64,000 nt of DNA from Paramoeba atlantica (GCA_977017575.1 CDRNVI010000002.1:558001-622000), one strand, 5' to 3'. Numbered from the stretch's first letter, positions 18,032 through 28,963 are shown. The notes: generated by a model not told the origin, from the letters alone. A program made the numbers and translations.

Positions 18032-21000
18032 ATGTCTGAAGACGATCTTCTCAAAGCCTCACCTCCGCCGATGGACGACGATTCATTTTTACAAGAGGAA
18101 GCAGTACACAATAGAGGATCCTGGGACCAGTTTGCTGGAAACGCACATCTCATTAAGCAACGGAGTACGTACAACGAATTGCTCTACACGACCCCTATTC
18201 CTGCGAACATTCCGGAAGAATGGAACATGAACGCCGCCTTGATCTCAACTGAGAACCAGACACGTGATACGGGACAGGTAGATAGTAGCGATGAGGAAAC
18301 AAACCACTCACGAGTCATCAGATTACATCATGGACACCAAAAAATGCAATCTGATAGTAACACTATCACTAAAAAGTTTACTCGATGCCAACCATCTTCC
18401 ACACCCCCAAGCGTCAAAGGGAATCGGGGAATCGTAAAGTCTCATCGAAAAGCGCGCGAACCAGCTACACCTCGAAAAGGGGAAGCGACGGAACATAACC
18501 CCGAAAACAACTCTCCACGCCAAATAATACAAGGAACTTCCCTTGAAATCCCACCTTCGACGAGCGAACCAGTTCTCACGTTTCCATCTTCCCAAAACCG
18601 TCCGACACAAAGGGAGTGCCCCGCAGAAAACTGTATTTGGAAAACTCGTGCCCATGGAGGTCAATGGCAGTCGTACTACAACCACGTTGCTTACCGACAC
18701 GGAAATAACATACCCAATGACTGGTGGACAAAGGAAGGACGATTTCTCTGCGACGCATGCGGTCGTCATTACGATATTAGCAAGAAAACTTCTCATTTGA
18801 ATCATTGTAAAATGCAATCTACACCGCCCTCCTCGCAGCCGCCCTCACAACCACAGCAGCCTTCACAGCTGTCAGAGTCCGGAGAAGCCATGTACGATAT
18901 GCAAGGTACGCATAGTCTACCGTCCCTAGAGGAAGTTTGCACGACCCAAATAAGCACGTGCAAGGATGTCCCACACCGATGTCGATATCTGTGGACCAGA
19001 ATTTTTACCGCAGCCCTCTCCACCGCGGTAAACGAAAACTCACTGAGAGCCTGGACCCTTCTTGCCTTGCTTCCGAAATGCGTCCTACCAGCCCCGTACC
19101 GAGGAGGCCGTAAAGCTCACAAGTCCTATACCTCCTACATCTCAAAGCGAATGGAACTTTGGATACAAGGCCAATATACCACCCTATGGGCCCAAGCAAA
19201 TTCGGAGCATGACAGGAAGCGCTCAAAAGTGCCGAATAATGAGATTGAGGGTGAAGAAGACAAGGCTGCAATACGGGCTGAAATTCTGGTTCGCCAAGGA
19301 GAATTTTCCCGAGGCATGGCTGCCCTTACTGCAGCTCCACTTGCACCATACAGCGAGGAAACCCTGCTAAAGCTGCAGGAAAAACACCCCAGCCCCCATG
19401 GTAATCCGATCTCGTGCCCCCTACCTCCCCTGGAAGAAGAAGCTTTAAAACTGGACGAATCCGAGGTAAGAAAAGCAGTAGATACCTTCCGTCGCGGATC
19501 CTCTGCTGGGACTATGGGGCTCCGGCCTGAACACCTCCAAACAGCGCTTCAAGAGCACGTCGACCAGAATATGAATCCTCTTACGACGCTCACTTCCTTC
19601 GTAAACCATCTTCTAGCTGGCAAAGCCCCAGACGAAGTGCAACCTTTTTTTGCAGGGGCACGGCTATGCGCACTCGAAAAAGGGGAAGATGACGTGCGGC
19701 CTATCGCTGCGGGGGAAACCCTTAGACGCCTGGTGAGCAAGGCAGTATGCCTTTCGATAAAAGAAAAAGCAGGATCCTTCTTTGGACGTCGTCAATACGG
19801 AGTCGCAGCGTCTGCTGGGGCGGAAAGAGTGATACACCTTTGTCGCCGTCTAATGAGAAATAATGAAGAAAATGAGAACATAACGTTCTGTAAGGTGGAT
19901 CTTCGGAACGCCTTTAATAACGTGAGCCGACCCGTCTTCATCTTCCTCACACGAAAGCATTTCCCTGAACTATCCCCATGGGTAGAATGGTGTTATGCCA
20001 ATCATAGCTGTCTTACATTCGGCGATGATTTTATCCCCTCGGCAGAAGGAGTGCAACAAGGAGACCCTCTGGGCCCACTCCTCTTCTCTTTGGTGTTAGC
20101 AGAGGTAACAGAAGAAATTGCATCAAATTCTAACCTACGAACACAATTATGGTATTTAGATGACGGTGTGCTTGTAGGTGATCCCAAAGAAGTCCGTAAA
20201 GCCCTAGACGTCCTCGACGAGATAGGACCGAAGTGGGGACTCTTCCTGAATCTCTCCAAGTGCGAGATCATTACCCCCCCAGCATCAGCTCATACATCCG
20301 TTTTCTTTCCTGACATCCCCAGTGATAAAATACGGTACGACGGGAACTTCGACATTCTTGGAAGCCCAATAGGCTCTGCGGAACACTGTGCGGAGTTTCT
20401 CATGACACACGCGATTGAACCAGCCCGCGAAACATTAGAAGCTACTGCTGTGTTAGAAGATCCCCAAATAGCTCTCGCACTAATACGGCAATGTTCGGGG
20501 TTTTGTCAGATGGTGTACGCACTGCGCACGACTCCTCCCCAAGCCCTTGGAGAATTATGCCAAAAACTTGACTCTCATCTAGTCCAGGCCGTGGAGCACG
20601 CAATTTCTCCCTTAGGCGTCGCCGCTCGCGACCAAATACAACGACCAAAACGCCACGGCGGGTTCGGACTTCGCTCATCAATTCTCCACCAGTCAGCAGC
20701 CTACGTTTCTTCCGTCGCGCACGCCGCTAGCTTGGACAACTGGGACCCCACAGAAGCTGAGGGATTTTCCAGCTCAGCACATGACATAAATGACAAAGTT
20801 GGGACTGATCTGGTTGATCCATACACTGGACGCATTACCAAACCTAGCGTGCCTGGTTAATATCATGCAAATCGGAGCATCCTTTCCCGCCCAGCGAAAA
20901 GAAAACTCGCACTATCCCTCAATCACTCCCTTCTCCCGGTCTCGACGGATCAGGAAAAGATCATCCCGAGGCAAAAACATCTCAGCCAAGCTATCTCGGA

Positions 21001-21831
21001 TAGGGAATTTCAAACGGCATATTCAAAGGCAGACGCAAGAACGCGGGCGCGATGGATCTCGCAGTCCGGAAGAGGGGCCGGAAACTGGGCTTTCGCAACT
21101 CCCTCCAAGACCAGAGGCTACGCTTTCACTCACACGGAGTTTCGTACCCTAACACGCTGGTGGCTAGGCATGGACGTCTTCCCCGAAGATCGGCCTTGCC
21201 CAGCTGACGGGTGCACCCTTCCCTTGCTCAAGAATGGAGAGCACGCTTTGCTCTGCAAGAACGGCCATGGTATCATCTCACGGCACAACGCTCTGGCCCA
21301 ACAATTTACATCGTTCTGCAGCAGAGCCTTCCTGGCGCCACAGAGAGAGAAGAGTTTGGGAAATCGGGGTCCTGGGGGGCTCTCACGAGACCAGCGGACG
21401 TATTTCTGCCAACGGCCTCCATCGCCAAAGGATCTTTAGCGCAAGGCATGGTCCTAGATTTTGCGGTCACTCACGCACAGCAAACAAAGTATTCGGACTC
21501 AGTCCACAATGCTAGCTGGGTGACCCCGGGGTCTTTTGCTGAGCACTTCGCGGAGACCAAGGCGCGACAGCGACAAGAAGCAGAAAAAGCAGGACATCTC
21601 TTCACAGCGATGGTGGTGGAATCCTTTGGTTCCTGGAGCGAGAGTGCGCTAGCGTTACTCCGGGACATCGGAACCCAACGGGCGAATGCGTCCAAAGGGC
21701 TCCTTTCACGAGACCAAGCGCGAAACGATCTCCTAACGGATCTGAACGTGACGCTAATGCGTTCTCAAGCCAGGATGATGGTTTCGCGCATCCGCGTAGA
21801 GGACCCAGCGGATCCTTTGGTAGAGGCTTAA
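18032..21831 (+). pseudogene. LINE-A polyprotein with one stop and one frameshift
   Basis: The first 942 codons are open (18032-20860) and include the N-terminal PMDDDSF and WDQFAGNAHLI blocks, two C2H2-like fingers (CPAENC..., FLCDACGRHY...), the RT core (VRPIAAGETLRRL, KVDLRNAFNNVS, LWYLDDGVLVG) and the thumb. An in-frame TAA at 20858-20860 interrupts a variable linker. The same frame then continues through WISQSGRGAGNWAF and the CCHC finger CPADGCTLPLL. A G-run at about 21376 is one base short, shifting the frame just before TRPADVFLP...VLDFAVTHAQQTKY. The last part is open to 21831. Because the stop lies between RT and RLE, the RT half could still be expressed. Confidence 0.88.
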
Positions 21832-22362
21832 GCCTCTACTGACAGTCCTATTTCAGCACGAAGACGCCATGGTATCCAGGACGGGTGCTGGTCGGGTCGA
21901 CAGAGTCTATGCTCACGCCTAGCCCGCGAGGGCTAGGTACCCCAAGTGAGGTAGTACACGGGTAGTGAATCTCCTCCCCGTCGGCCAGCATCCTGTTTCG
22001 CGACCGTGTCGCTGTCGACACAGGCCCGCGCCTGCGCCCTCCCATATAGCAAGGGAAGGGTTCACAAGTCAGGCCGTGGAGTGGTCGAAAGACCCGGTCC
22101 GGAACGCGCGAATGGATTGGGTCTGTATTGCTTGTTTTAGTTTTTACTGTTTCTTGTTTGTATTATATACTTAGGGGAGATTAAATTGCTAGTTTTGGGC
22201 TGAGAAAAAACAAAAGGTACATCTGTGGAAACACAAAGATTTGCTAATTTGATTGCTTGTTTTCAACTCGTATACCCCCCCAATGGACCTACTTGGTTCG
22301 TCTACTGGGTCAAAATATAGAGGCAATGCCGCGATTCATACTTCTCCCCCCTTATTAACTGC

Positions 22363-22389
<27 letters not shown>
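21832..22389 (+). repeat. LINE-A (A3) 3'UTR and poly(A)
   Basis: There is no gene here. The UTR begins with CTGACAGTCCTATTTCAGCA, shared with 17399, and carries the CCTAGCCC-GCGA-GGGCTAGG hairpin at about 21918, GTGTCG-CTGT-CGACAC, GGTC-GAAA-GACC and the AT-rich tail. Confidence 0.75.
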
Positions 22390-22393
<4 letters not shown>

Positions 22394-22765
22394 GTACGTA
22401 GATAACAAACCAATTCAACATTTCCGATACTTGGGTACCATAATCAGTGAGGACACGAGCCTCGACAGAGAGTTATCTAATAGAATACGATCCGCCAACA
22501 TAGCTCTAAGGAATATGTCTATGTTTTGGCGAAACTTCGATATCTCGAACAGGACAAAGGTTTACATAACTTCATTCATTGTAAGACAAAAAAAATGAAC
22601 GTTCATTTCATAAGTACGGCCTTTTGATGAAAAGCGAAATTTACAACGTCAGTCCAAAGAATAAGAGAAAGAAAGTAGCATTCAAAGTCATGGCAGAAAG
22701 ATTCCTAGCCACTTTTAAGAACTAAGTGGTATATTATTATTATTATAAAAAAAAAAAAAAAAAAA
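22390..22765 (+). mobile_element. RTE-like LINE fragment with (TTA)n/poly(A) end
   Basis: Bases 22392-22589 encode FRYLGTIISEDTSLDRELSN and the following residues, matching the post-RT region of the minus-strand RTE-like LINE at 28964-30547 (FSYLGTVISEDASLEEEIEN). Coding similarity is lost at about 22590. The remaining 150 bases are AT-rich with no recognisable coding and end in TTATTATTATTAT and 19 A residues. That last part may be a separate small insertion. Both ends abut poly(A) tracts. Confidence 0.6.
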
Positions 22766-22812
22766 GGCAATCTTTCTGGATGCCTGCATCTTGACAAGAT
22801 TACTGTATATGA

Positions 22813-22828
22813 TTTCTGTACCTTGTTG
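22813..22828 (+). promoter_or_regulatory. Partial spliced-leader-like sequence at LINE-B1 5' end
   Basis: TTTCTGTACCTTGTTG is identical to the last 16 bases of the SL-like starts of the LINE-A copies. The 47 bases upstream (22766-22812) differ from them. A T-rich stretch follows and the likely start codon is at 22856 (MTRLSRTSSR). I see no AG acceptor next to the ATG here. Confidence 0.5.
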
Positions 22829-22855
22829 ATTTTAATTTTCTATTTTTCTACGCTT

Positions 22856-23302
22856 ATGACACGCCTTTCTCGTACGTCTTCTCGTTTAGATTCCGAAAAC
22901 ACGCGGAAAAAGGGCAGCAGAACAACAGTGAACAACGGGAAGTCTCACGGGAGAGTTGAAAAACAACGTACTCAACGAGATCAAAGCAAGACGAACGGAA
23001 TAAAGGTAGCAGAAGAATCAGGATCGCACACGGAGACACCAGTGAAGGTGAAGAAGACTCCAAAGATCAAGATAATAGGTTCCAAAACACTAGCCTTCCC
23101 GGCGAAAGAAGAAAGTACCCGAGGAGCGACCTCCACCGCCACCGCTTCCGCCACCGCCACCACCACCACCACCACCAACACTCCAGCCGCCGCTCGCGCA
23201 TTCGCCGCCCTCGCCCGCTCCACCGCCATCTCCTCCACATACGCCTCATCGGTCGCCACCTCCAGCGTTGCCGCTGCCGATGTCTCCGCCAAAGAAGCAA
23301 AC
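22856..23302 (+). CDS. LINE-B1 protein, N-terminal segment (frameshifted)
   Basis: From ATG 22856 the protein reads MTRLSRTSSRLDSENTRKKG and is basic, with many Lys, Ser and Thr. At about 23090-23115 the frame that makes sense changes. The annotated frame becomes Thr/Ala-rich (ATTTTTTNTP), while the next frame gives EERPPPPPLPPPPP, matching the proline-rich region of other LINE-B copies and continuing in register across the SINE-like insertion. I infer a single frameshift in a GC-rich repeat. The N-terminus has no recognised domain; a nucleic-acid-binding or disordered role is plausible. Confidence 0.6.
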
Positions 23303-24014
23303 CCCCTTTTTGTAATACCCCCTTTTTGTTTATCCTAACTGGGTCGCCACTGCCACGGCATATCCTTTTGGGTGCGTCAGAAGGGGAAGATGAGGTCAGG
23401 AGCCCGGCATTGGACCGTTGCCGGTGATGGGGCGTGGCGACCCCAGCCTTCCGACGTAAGGGTTTCCGAGCTGGCAGGAGGGAATGTGTCCGTTCCTATT
23501 CCTGTTCAACCCTTGTTCGCGGCGTCGTTAACCGCGTTCCGGGGCATAGACGGGGTAGCATCCCGTCGCCGAGGCATGTATGTCGTTAGCGAGCGCGCTA
23601 ACCCTACCCCCTCGGTGGAGGTGGAACGGCATTGGTGCTAGCTGAGGTTTTATCCCTCCCCATCTCCCGGAGAAGCGAAGGGACTGGATCCTTTTTTCTA
23701 GGCTAGGTCCTTCGTTTCTCCACGCTAGGAGCGCTCCTGGACTAACAATCCGGAGCAGTGGAGTTTTTAGCGAGTGAGCTACCAGAGTCTCTGACGCAAT
23801 CCGAGATTCAACAAAACTCTGGTAAGCAAGTCTCGCACTACCCTGTAATGGGGTGTCTCCCCTGAGGTGTGTGGGTGGAAACACCCATTCATCTTGCCAC
23901 TGGAAGGTGGCCAGCTCACTCGACCAAGAAAAACCTGCCGGTTGGACACCGGGTGGCGGTCGAGGCGGTTGAGGCAAAGATTTTCTCCATGTACGAAAAA
24001 AAAAAAAAAAAAAA
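23303..24014 (+). mobile_element. SINE-like non-coding retroposon, 712 bp, 12 bp TSD
   Basis: The insertion is flanked by AAAGAAGCAAAC at 23291-23302 and 24015-24026 and ends in a poly(A) at 23996-24014. I find no ORF that could be its own. It includes a strong imperfect hairpin with arms GGAGAAGCGAAGGGAC (23669-23684) and GTCCTTCGTTTCTCC (23707-23721). There are no convincing pol III boxes at its 5' end, so it may be a deletion derivative of a LINE or a retroposed structural RNA. Its tail matches none of the autonomous elements here. Confidence 0.7.
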
Positions 24015-24026
24015 AAAGAAGCAAAC

Positions 24027-25792
24027 ACCAGAGGAACCGCAGCCGGTGCCACCCTCGCCGCCAGCCCAAACGCCGCGGCGCTCTCATAAGCCGTCTCCGG
24101 TGCCAAGTCATCCGCAGTCGCCGCCACAGCAGTTGGAGTCAGCACCACCTTCGCCGTTACCATCACACGCGTCGCTGCGACCTTCTCTGCCGAATCATCC
24201 GCAGTCGGTACGTTCGCCGCTACCATCGAACACGTCAGCGCGGTTGTTTGCGACCCCAATTCATTCGCAATCGCCGTTACCACAGGCACGGTCGGCACCA
24301 TTGCCTCTGACATCGCACGTGCGATCGTCTCCGATGCCACATCATCCGCAATCGCCGCCACCTTCGCCACCGCAGCCACCTTCGCCACCGCTGCCGCAGT
24401 CGCAGTCGGTACCGTCTTCACCTCCACCATCTCACGCACCGTTGCAAATCAAATCTCCGACGCACAGTCATCCGGGATCTCCTCCACCGCCACCTTTATC
24501 TCCACCACCGGTGCCAACGCCGAAGCAGTCGGTCAAGAATCCGCCAAAGAAACCGTCCTTCTACGACACACTCGCCGCACATTTCCCGTCCCGCTTCCCC
24601 ACGAGGGCCAGGCGTAATTGTTTCCAAGTCTCTTCACCGACCCCGACACCCCCGCCAAAACAACATACACCGCCCATAGCACTAGTTCCAGAGCCTCCTT
24701 CGGCGCCATCTCAGCCATCTCCGGTCATAACGCCCTCTCCGCCTTCTTTTCCGCCATCATCTCCGCATAAATCTCGTCCGAGCATGCACACAGCATCCCG
24801 GAGAGCGATGGTACGAGCACTGAATGGTGTGAGTGTTGAATCAAAATCTACAGATCTTGAAAGCAAAGGAAGCTCTTCGACACCGTCCCCATTGCCGCCT
24901 CTCTTACCAACGCCGAACACGCCACCACCTATTATGCACTGTGAGGAGTCGCCCATTGCAAAAGGAGTAACGTACAACTTATACAGAACTCCAATCTTCG
25001 ACACTGATTTCGAGAATCCTGAAGAACACACAGTCATTGCTAATAATCCTGCACACGATCAAAGATGCCAAAACACATCAACCCCCTTATTCCCACAAAA
25101 TACAAATGATCAAGCACCCATTTGTGTTGATGATGAGTTTTTCGATTGCCCATCTCCACCAAAGGATACGACGATCTACGAACAAGCAACGAGTATTGTC
25201 GTTTCTCCCCGCGAAAATCAGACATCGAATGCACCTCCACACGAGAATAGTCGGACGGGAACACACCAGCCAAGTGTATCTGAAGAAAATATATCAAAAG
25301 ACACAGAAGCATCCATCGAAGAGTTCGCGATAGGGAACAGTATGATAGAAAAAATACACCCTTCTCAGGAATTCCCTTTGTCCCATCAGTCCATACTGAT
25401 GTCAACAAAACAGGCAAAAGCAGATGACACAGTTATGGTGGCGTGGAGTTTCGACTGTCAAGAACAGCTGAACGTATCGAAAGGAACAGTCAAAAATGTG
25501 CGAGGAAGAGCTGGAAAAGGGAAAATAAGCCTGGAGTATTTCGGAATACACGGACACAAACAGGGTAAATCATTCAGTGGCTTCCTTCCTCCACAGTCCA
25601 ATGTGCGTGTCTATCATCTTGTTTGGAAAAACGGGGAAGGAATTTATGATCTTTCGCAAGCCACAAACGATCCAGCACTCAACGATCCCTCGATGGCGTA
25701 CAATCACACAACTGCGGACATGGATTTTGAACCAATCCCGACGCAACGAAATATAAGTCCTGAATATGCTTCATGCGTTGTCGCCATATTTC
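24027..25792 (+). CDS. LINE-B1 protein: proline-rich region and barrel-like module
   Basis: The ORF is open from the SINE-like insertion to the VIPER-like insertion at 25793. The first 300 residues are dominated by Pro, Ser and His (SPPPSPPQPPSPPLPQ and similar), then Ser/Thr/Glu-rich sequence. A compact module follows at about 25419-25632: DDTVMVAWSFDCQEQLNV ... GTVKNV ... ISLEYFG ... GFLPPQSNVRVYHL. Its predicted strand pattern suggests a Tudor/chromo-like barrel. The last part (MDFEPIPTQRNISPEYASC) is the conserved start of the RT region, which continues at 38394. The length of the proline tract differs strongly between LINE-B copies. No start codon is needed here because the segment is internal. 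Confidence 0.75.
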
Positions 25793-26010
25793 TAAGAGTT
25801 TACGAAAAGAATTTTAGGAAGTGTGCAGTGGTTAACGTGTTTCATGCACGCACCAACCAGTGCAATCTTGAATACATCTTTAGCATATACTGCACTTTTA
25901 CGCATAAACTTTACGTGTAATGTACTTTTGTTTCGTTATTTCATATAATATTTCTTAGAAGAAGATTCTTAGGACAATATTTTCTTCACTTTACTTCGAT
26001 AATTTTTGCG
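25793..26010 (+). repeat. Split direct repeat A1 of the VIPER-like element
   Basis: The repeat starts TAAGAGTTTACGAAAAGAAT and ends AATTTTTGCG, directly before the gag ATG. It reappears in full at 37965-38182. In YR retroelements such repeats guide formation of the circular DNA intermediate. It probably also holds the promoter. Confidence 0.85.
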
Positions 26011-27171
26011 ATGGTCAACACAAGGTCGATGGCCCAGCGTTCACAAAGGTCTTTAACTCCACCTCCGACGGGGCGTGCAGGACGGTACGATCCAGGTCAT
26101 TCTCAGATTCCGATGCCGAGTCCCTATCCTGTAGTAAATCCTTTGCCCGACATGTCACTGCCTGGAGCTAATGTTCAAGAACAGCGAAATGCATCTCATC
26201 AAGAAAGAACCCAACAGACTCAGCAAGAAAGAACGCAGCAGACACAAAGTAATTCGGAACAAAATGGGCCGGCAGCAACCCCCGTAGGTGCACCTTTAGC
26301 ACAGCGCGAGCTTGATCTTTTTGTGCATGTAAAGACTCTTATAGACCAAGGTGCAAGAGTTACTGTGAAGGCTGTTTGGGCTCCATCTACTGGGCCCGTC
26401 GCGCAAAGGCCGTACGCTCCGCAAAATACGGACACAATTATTGGAGTTCTATCGCTTGAAGGTACACAATTGTGGGCCAAATGGACGACGAACCCAAGCC
26501 GGAAGTACCGGTTTCCCCATCGCGATATCTATTACTATGATCTTGTTGTAGAAAATGTGTACTACGAAATGCCAGGGGGTCAGGAAATCGAAGTTGATAA
26601 CGAGGTGGAACGTCGGGGAGATGCGTACAACTTCGATGCAATGGATCCCTTAACATGGAAATTGTGGATGGCGCATGATGGAGATCCGTTGAAATTACGC
26701 GAATTAATTCGTGAACTACGCGACGCGGAAGAATTCGGTTTACGTGATGACCCGCCCAAGTACCGACTACGGATATTTAAGAATCTACTTGTCGAGTGGA
26801 TTTATAATGCGCGAGAGACAGAAGATTGGGATGAGGGACACTGTCTTAAGCTCGGTAAAAACATTTGTGAACTTCTACGAGACATGCATTATCAACGCGA
26901 ACTGAAGGTTGATGTAGAATCGATCCGTTCGAAAATGGAGGCTGAAGAACGTACAGGCGATCGGTTTGCTCAGCTTGCCGAAGATGAGCGTGCAAAACAG
27001 AAGAAAATCAAAGCGAAAACGGGACCAGGTAGCTTCGGAAGGAAAAAGCGTGTGTGCTTTATTTGTCATCAAATTGGACACTTGCAGAAAGATTGTCGCA
27101 GCGCAAAGACGGGGGATTTCGAAAAACGGGTGGACGGCTCTGCCATACAAGGCAGCAAGAGGTCCTACTAG
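26011..27171 (+). CDS. VIPER-like element: gag-like protein (fossil element part)
   Basis: The 386 codons start immediately after repeat A1 (MVNTRSMAQRSQRS). There is a Pro/Gln-rich N-terminus, a central conserved region shared with the second VIPER-like copy (for example YRFPHRDIYYYDLVVENVYY) and a CCHC zinc knuckle CFICHQIGHLQKDC at about residues 349-362, the usual nucleic-acid-binding end of a Gag protein. The match with 40368-41771 in order and knuckle supports the assignment. Confidence 0.75.
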   Translation: MVNTRSMAQRSQRSLTPPPTGRAGRYDPGHSQIPMPSPYPVVNPLPDMSLPGANVQEQRNASHQERTQQTQQERTQQTQSNSEQNGPAATPVGAPLAQRELDLFVHVKTLIDQGARVTVKAVWAPSTGPVAQRPYAPQNTDTIIGVLSLEGTQLWAKWTTNPSRKYRFPHRDIYYYDLVVENVYYEMPGGQEIEVDNEVERRGDAYNFDAMDPLTWKLWMAHDGDPLKLRELIRELRDAEEFGLRDDPPKYRLRIFKNLLVEWIYNARETEDWDEGHCLKLGKNICELLRDMHYQRELKVDVESIRSKMEAEERTGDRFAQLAEDERAKQKKIKAKTGPGSFGRKKRVCFICHQIGHLQKDCRSAKTGDFEKRVDGSAIQGSKRSY

Positions 27172-27216
27172 GGACCCCCACCCGTAACAGCTCGTACTCT
27201 TCGAAAGAAACGAAGG

Positions 27217-28290
27217 GTGAAAAGTACTCCAGCTTCCGAGACTTTATCGTCCGGATCAGTGAACTCATGTCAAACTACCTCGCAAAAAGCGAAGAAGAGG
27301 AAGATTCGACAAAGTGTTCGAATTGCGGATACTGCGCCCCCTCAGGACCAAATAACGTCAAGGAGGGTGATAACAAACGTTGTAAACGACAGGAAAACCG
27401 CACAAGACAATCTTTTGTGGAGGCTGACCGCGACAAAAAAGTCAGACGCAGCCATAGAAACCTCCCTTCAAACTATGAGAGGAATGTGGGCAACAAGCAC
27501 GTGGGCCACGAGGGGACGCTTGTGGCACCAACTAAACGAGTTTTGTTGCAGGAAAAGCCTAGAGGTGACTCCCTTGTCCGCCGTAGCATACTTGGAAACG
27601 TTGACAATAGCGGTCACAACGAAACTCACATACGCCCGAAACTTGATGGCCATATTCAATGGTCTACAAATGAACACGAATGCGATAAAATTTCGTTGCA
27701 AAACATTGTTATCCGAGGGGGCTGCGGAGCCGATTCATCAAATGAAACCGATAACGCCTCTACTTCTCGCGCAATTGCGAAGCAATCTAACGAGATCCCA
27801 GGACATAGCCGCACTAATATGTTGGAAGGCGGCGTCCCGGTGGACCGAAACGTCAAACTTAGTCAAAGAACAATTTTGCCACGTCACGAGCGCAAGAGTA
27901 GTCATATGGTGGGGACGAAAGACGAAGACGACTCGATTAGACCCGTATCGGGCGTCGATGTACGCTGTGCTGGAGGGGGACGGGACGAGCGAAATAGCGC
28001 AACAAGTTTCAAAGATGAAAAAAGGGGTTCTCCTCTGCAAAACAACCGTGCGCGAAATGGACACAATAATTCGTTCGACTCTCGGGGACGGCTACGGAAC
28101 GCATTCGCTGAAACGAGGGGCGATAACGTATCTATTCGAACAAGTGGCAAGAGGCCTCTTAACCCTGGAAGAAGTGCAACGTCTAGCGAAACATCAAGAA
28201 GCAGAATCGTTGTTCCGATACAACGAGAACCCCTTGACAACAGCTCTTGCACTAGGGACCCAAAAAGCGACACAACTATTACCAATATGA
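27217..28290 (+). CDS. VIPER-like element: tyrosine recombinase (fossil element part)
   Basis: This is a YR gene of about 357 codons. It shows the family blocks ARWTE-like ASRWTETSNL (about 207), WWGRKTKTTRLDPYRA, TTVREMD, THSLKRGA (about 293) and LAKHQEAESLFRY (about 324), fitting the R...H-x-x-R/K...Y pattern of integrases of the DIRS/Ngaro/VIPER group. The enzyme integrates the circular DNA intermediate. A second frame (27054-28401) is open across the whole gene and leads toward the RT region, an overlap known for DIRS-like elements. Confidence 0.8.
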   Translation: MKSTPASETLSSGSVNSCQTTSQKAKKRKIRQSVRIADTAPPQDQITSRRVITNVVNDRKTAQDNLLWRLTATKKSDAAIETSLQTMRGMWATSTWATRGRLWHQLNEFCCRKSLEVTPLSAVAYLETLTIAVTTKLTYARNLMAIFNGLQMNTNAIKFRCKTLLSEGAAEPIHQMKPITPLLLAQLRSNLTRSQDIAALICWKAASRWTETSNLVKEQFCHVTSARVVIWWGRKTKTTRLDPYRASMYAVLEGDGTSEIAQQVSKMKKGVLLCKTTVREMDTIIRSTLGDGYGTHSLKRGAITYLFEQVARGLLTLEEVQRLAKHQEAESLFRYNENPLTTALALGTQKATQLLPI

Positions 28291-28401
28291 TGGGCTATAA
28301 AGACTTCGAATCGTACCTCGATGATTATCCTCTCAAAAAACGTCACACAATAGTGCGACCGCGCCGTTCCTCTAGATTGGCCGGCCCCGACGATCTGAAT
28401 T

Positions 28402-28414
28402 TACCATTGCATAT
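28402..28414 (+). repeat. 13 bp target duplication of nested LINE block, left copy
   Basis: TACCATTGCATAT here and at 36223-36235 flanks the RTE-like LINE inserted in the VIPER-like element. Both copies lie in the RT region of the host element. Confidence 0.8.
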
Positions 28415-28963
28415 GTTGAATGTTGTTAGGCTTTCTATCCCATTGGGGATGTTGCCTCCCCGGAGTAAGCCGAGGTAGCTTTGGGGGAGGCTATCACTCA
28501 AAGGTGGATTTTCATCCACCTTGTCCGCTGAACTATCTTAACCCTTTCAGGTTGAGACATTCAAATCCAAGGACAGCATGCAAATCCAAGGACTACATAA
28601 GTATGTTCCGCAGGACCGAGAGTGGCCTCCCCCGGAGTAGCCGCCCACTACTGCTTGCTGGCATAGTTCGGGAGCGTTGAGTCTCAGCTTCAACAGTTTA
28701 GACTCCTCAGCTTCAATGGACCAAGTCTTCTAGGGTGTTATACCCCCGAGTGGCCTTGGCTCCTCAGCTTCAACGGGCTAAACTTCGGCTTCAAAGAGCT
28801 CCTATCTCTCCGAATTCTGACCCTAACCCCGTTTTAATGGGTCAGTTGCAAGCCGCAGATGAGCGGTACCCAACCCGAAAAGCGGTATGAAGTTCCCCTT
28901 AGGGGCTCATCTTCAGGGTGCATTTCAGGCCTATCCATTACAGGGTCTAGCGTTCACACAGTT

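Larger units (their letters stand above)
17950..22389 (+). mobile_element. Full-length LINE-A copy (A3) with a damaged ORF
   Basis: The copy runs from its SL-like start to a 27-base poly(A) (22363-22389). The structure is complete, but the ORF carries two lesions, described in the pseudogene entry. The 3'UTR matches that of the truncated copy just upstream (17397-17949), so the two are close relatives. Confidence 0.88.

Noticed and set aside
23720-23800. tRNA-Asn-like stretch on the minus strand of the SINE-like element (TAGCTCACTCG ... GGATTGTTAGTCC)
   Set aside because: No B box or closing stems, and it is antisense to the poly(A) direction, so it is unlikely to be the SINE promoter.
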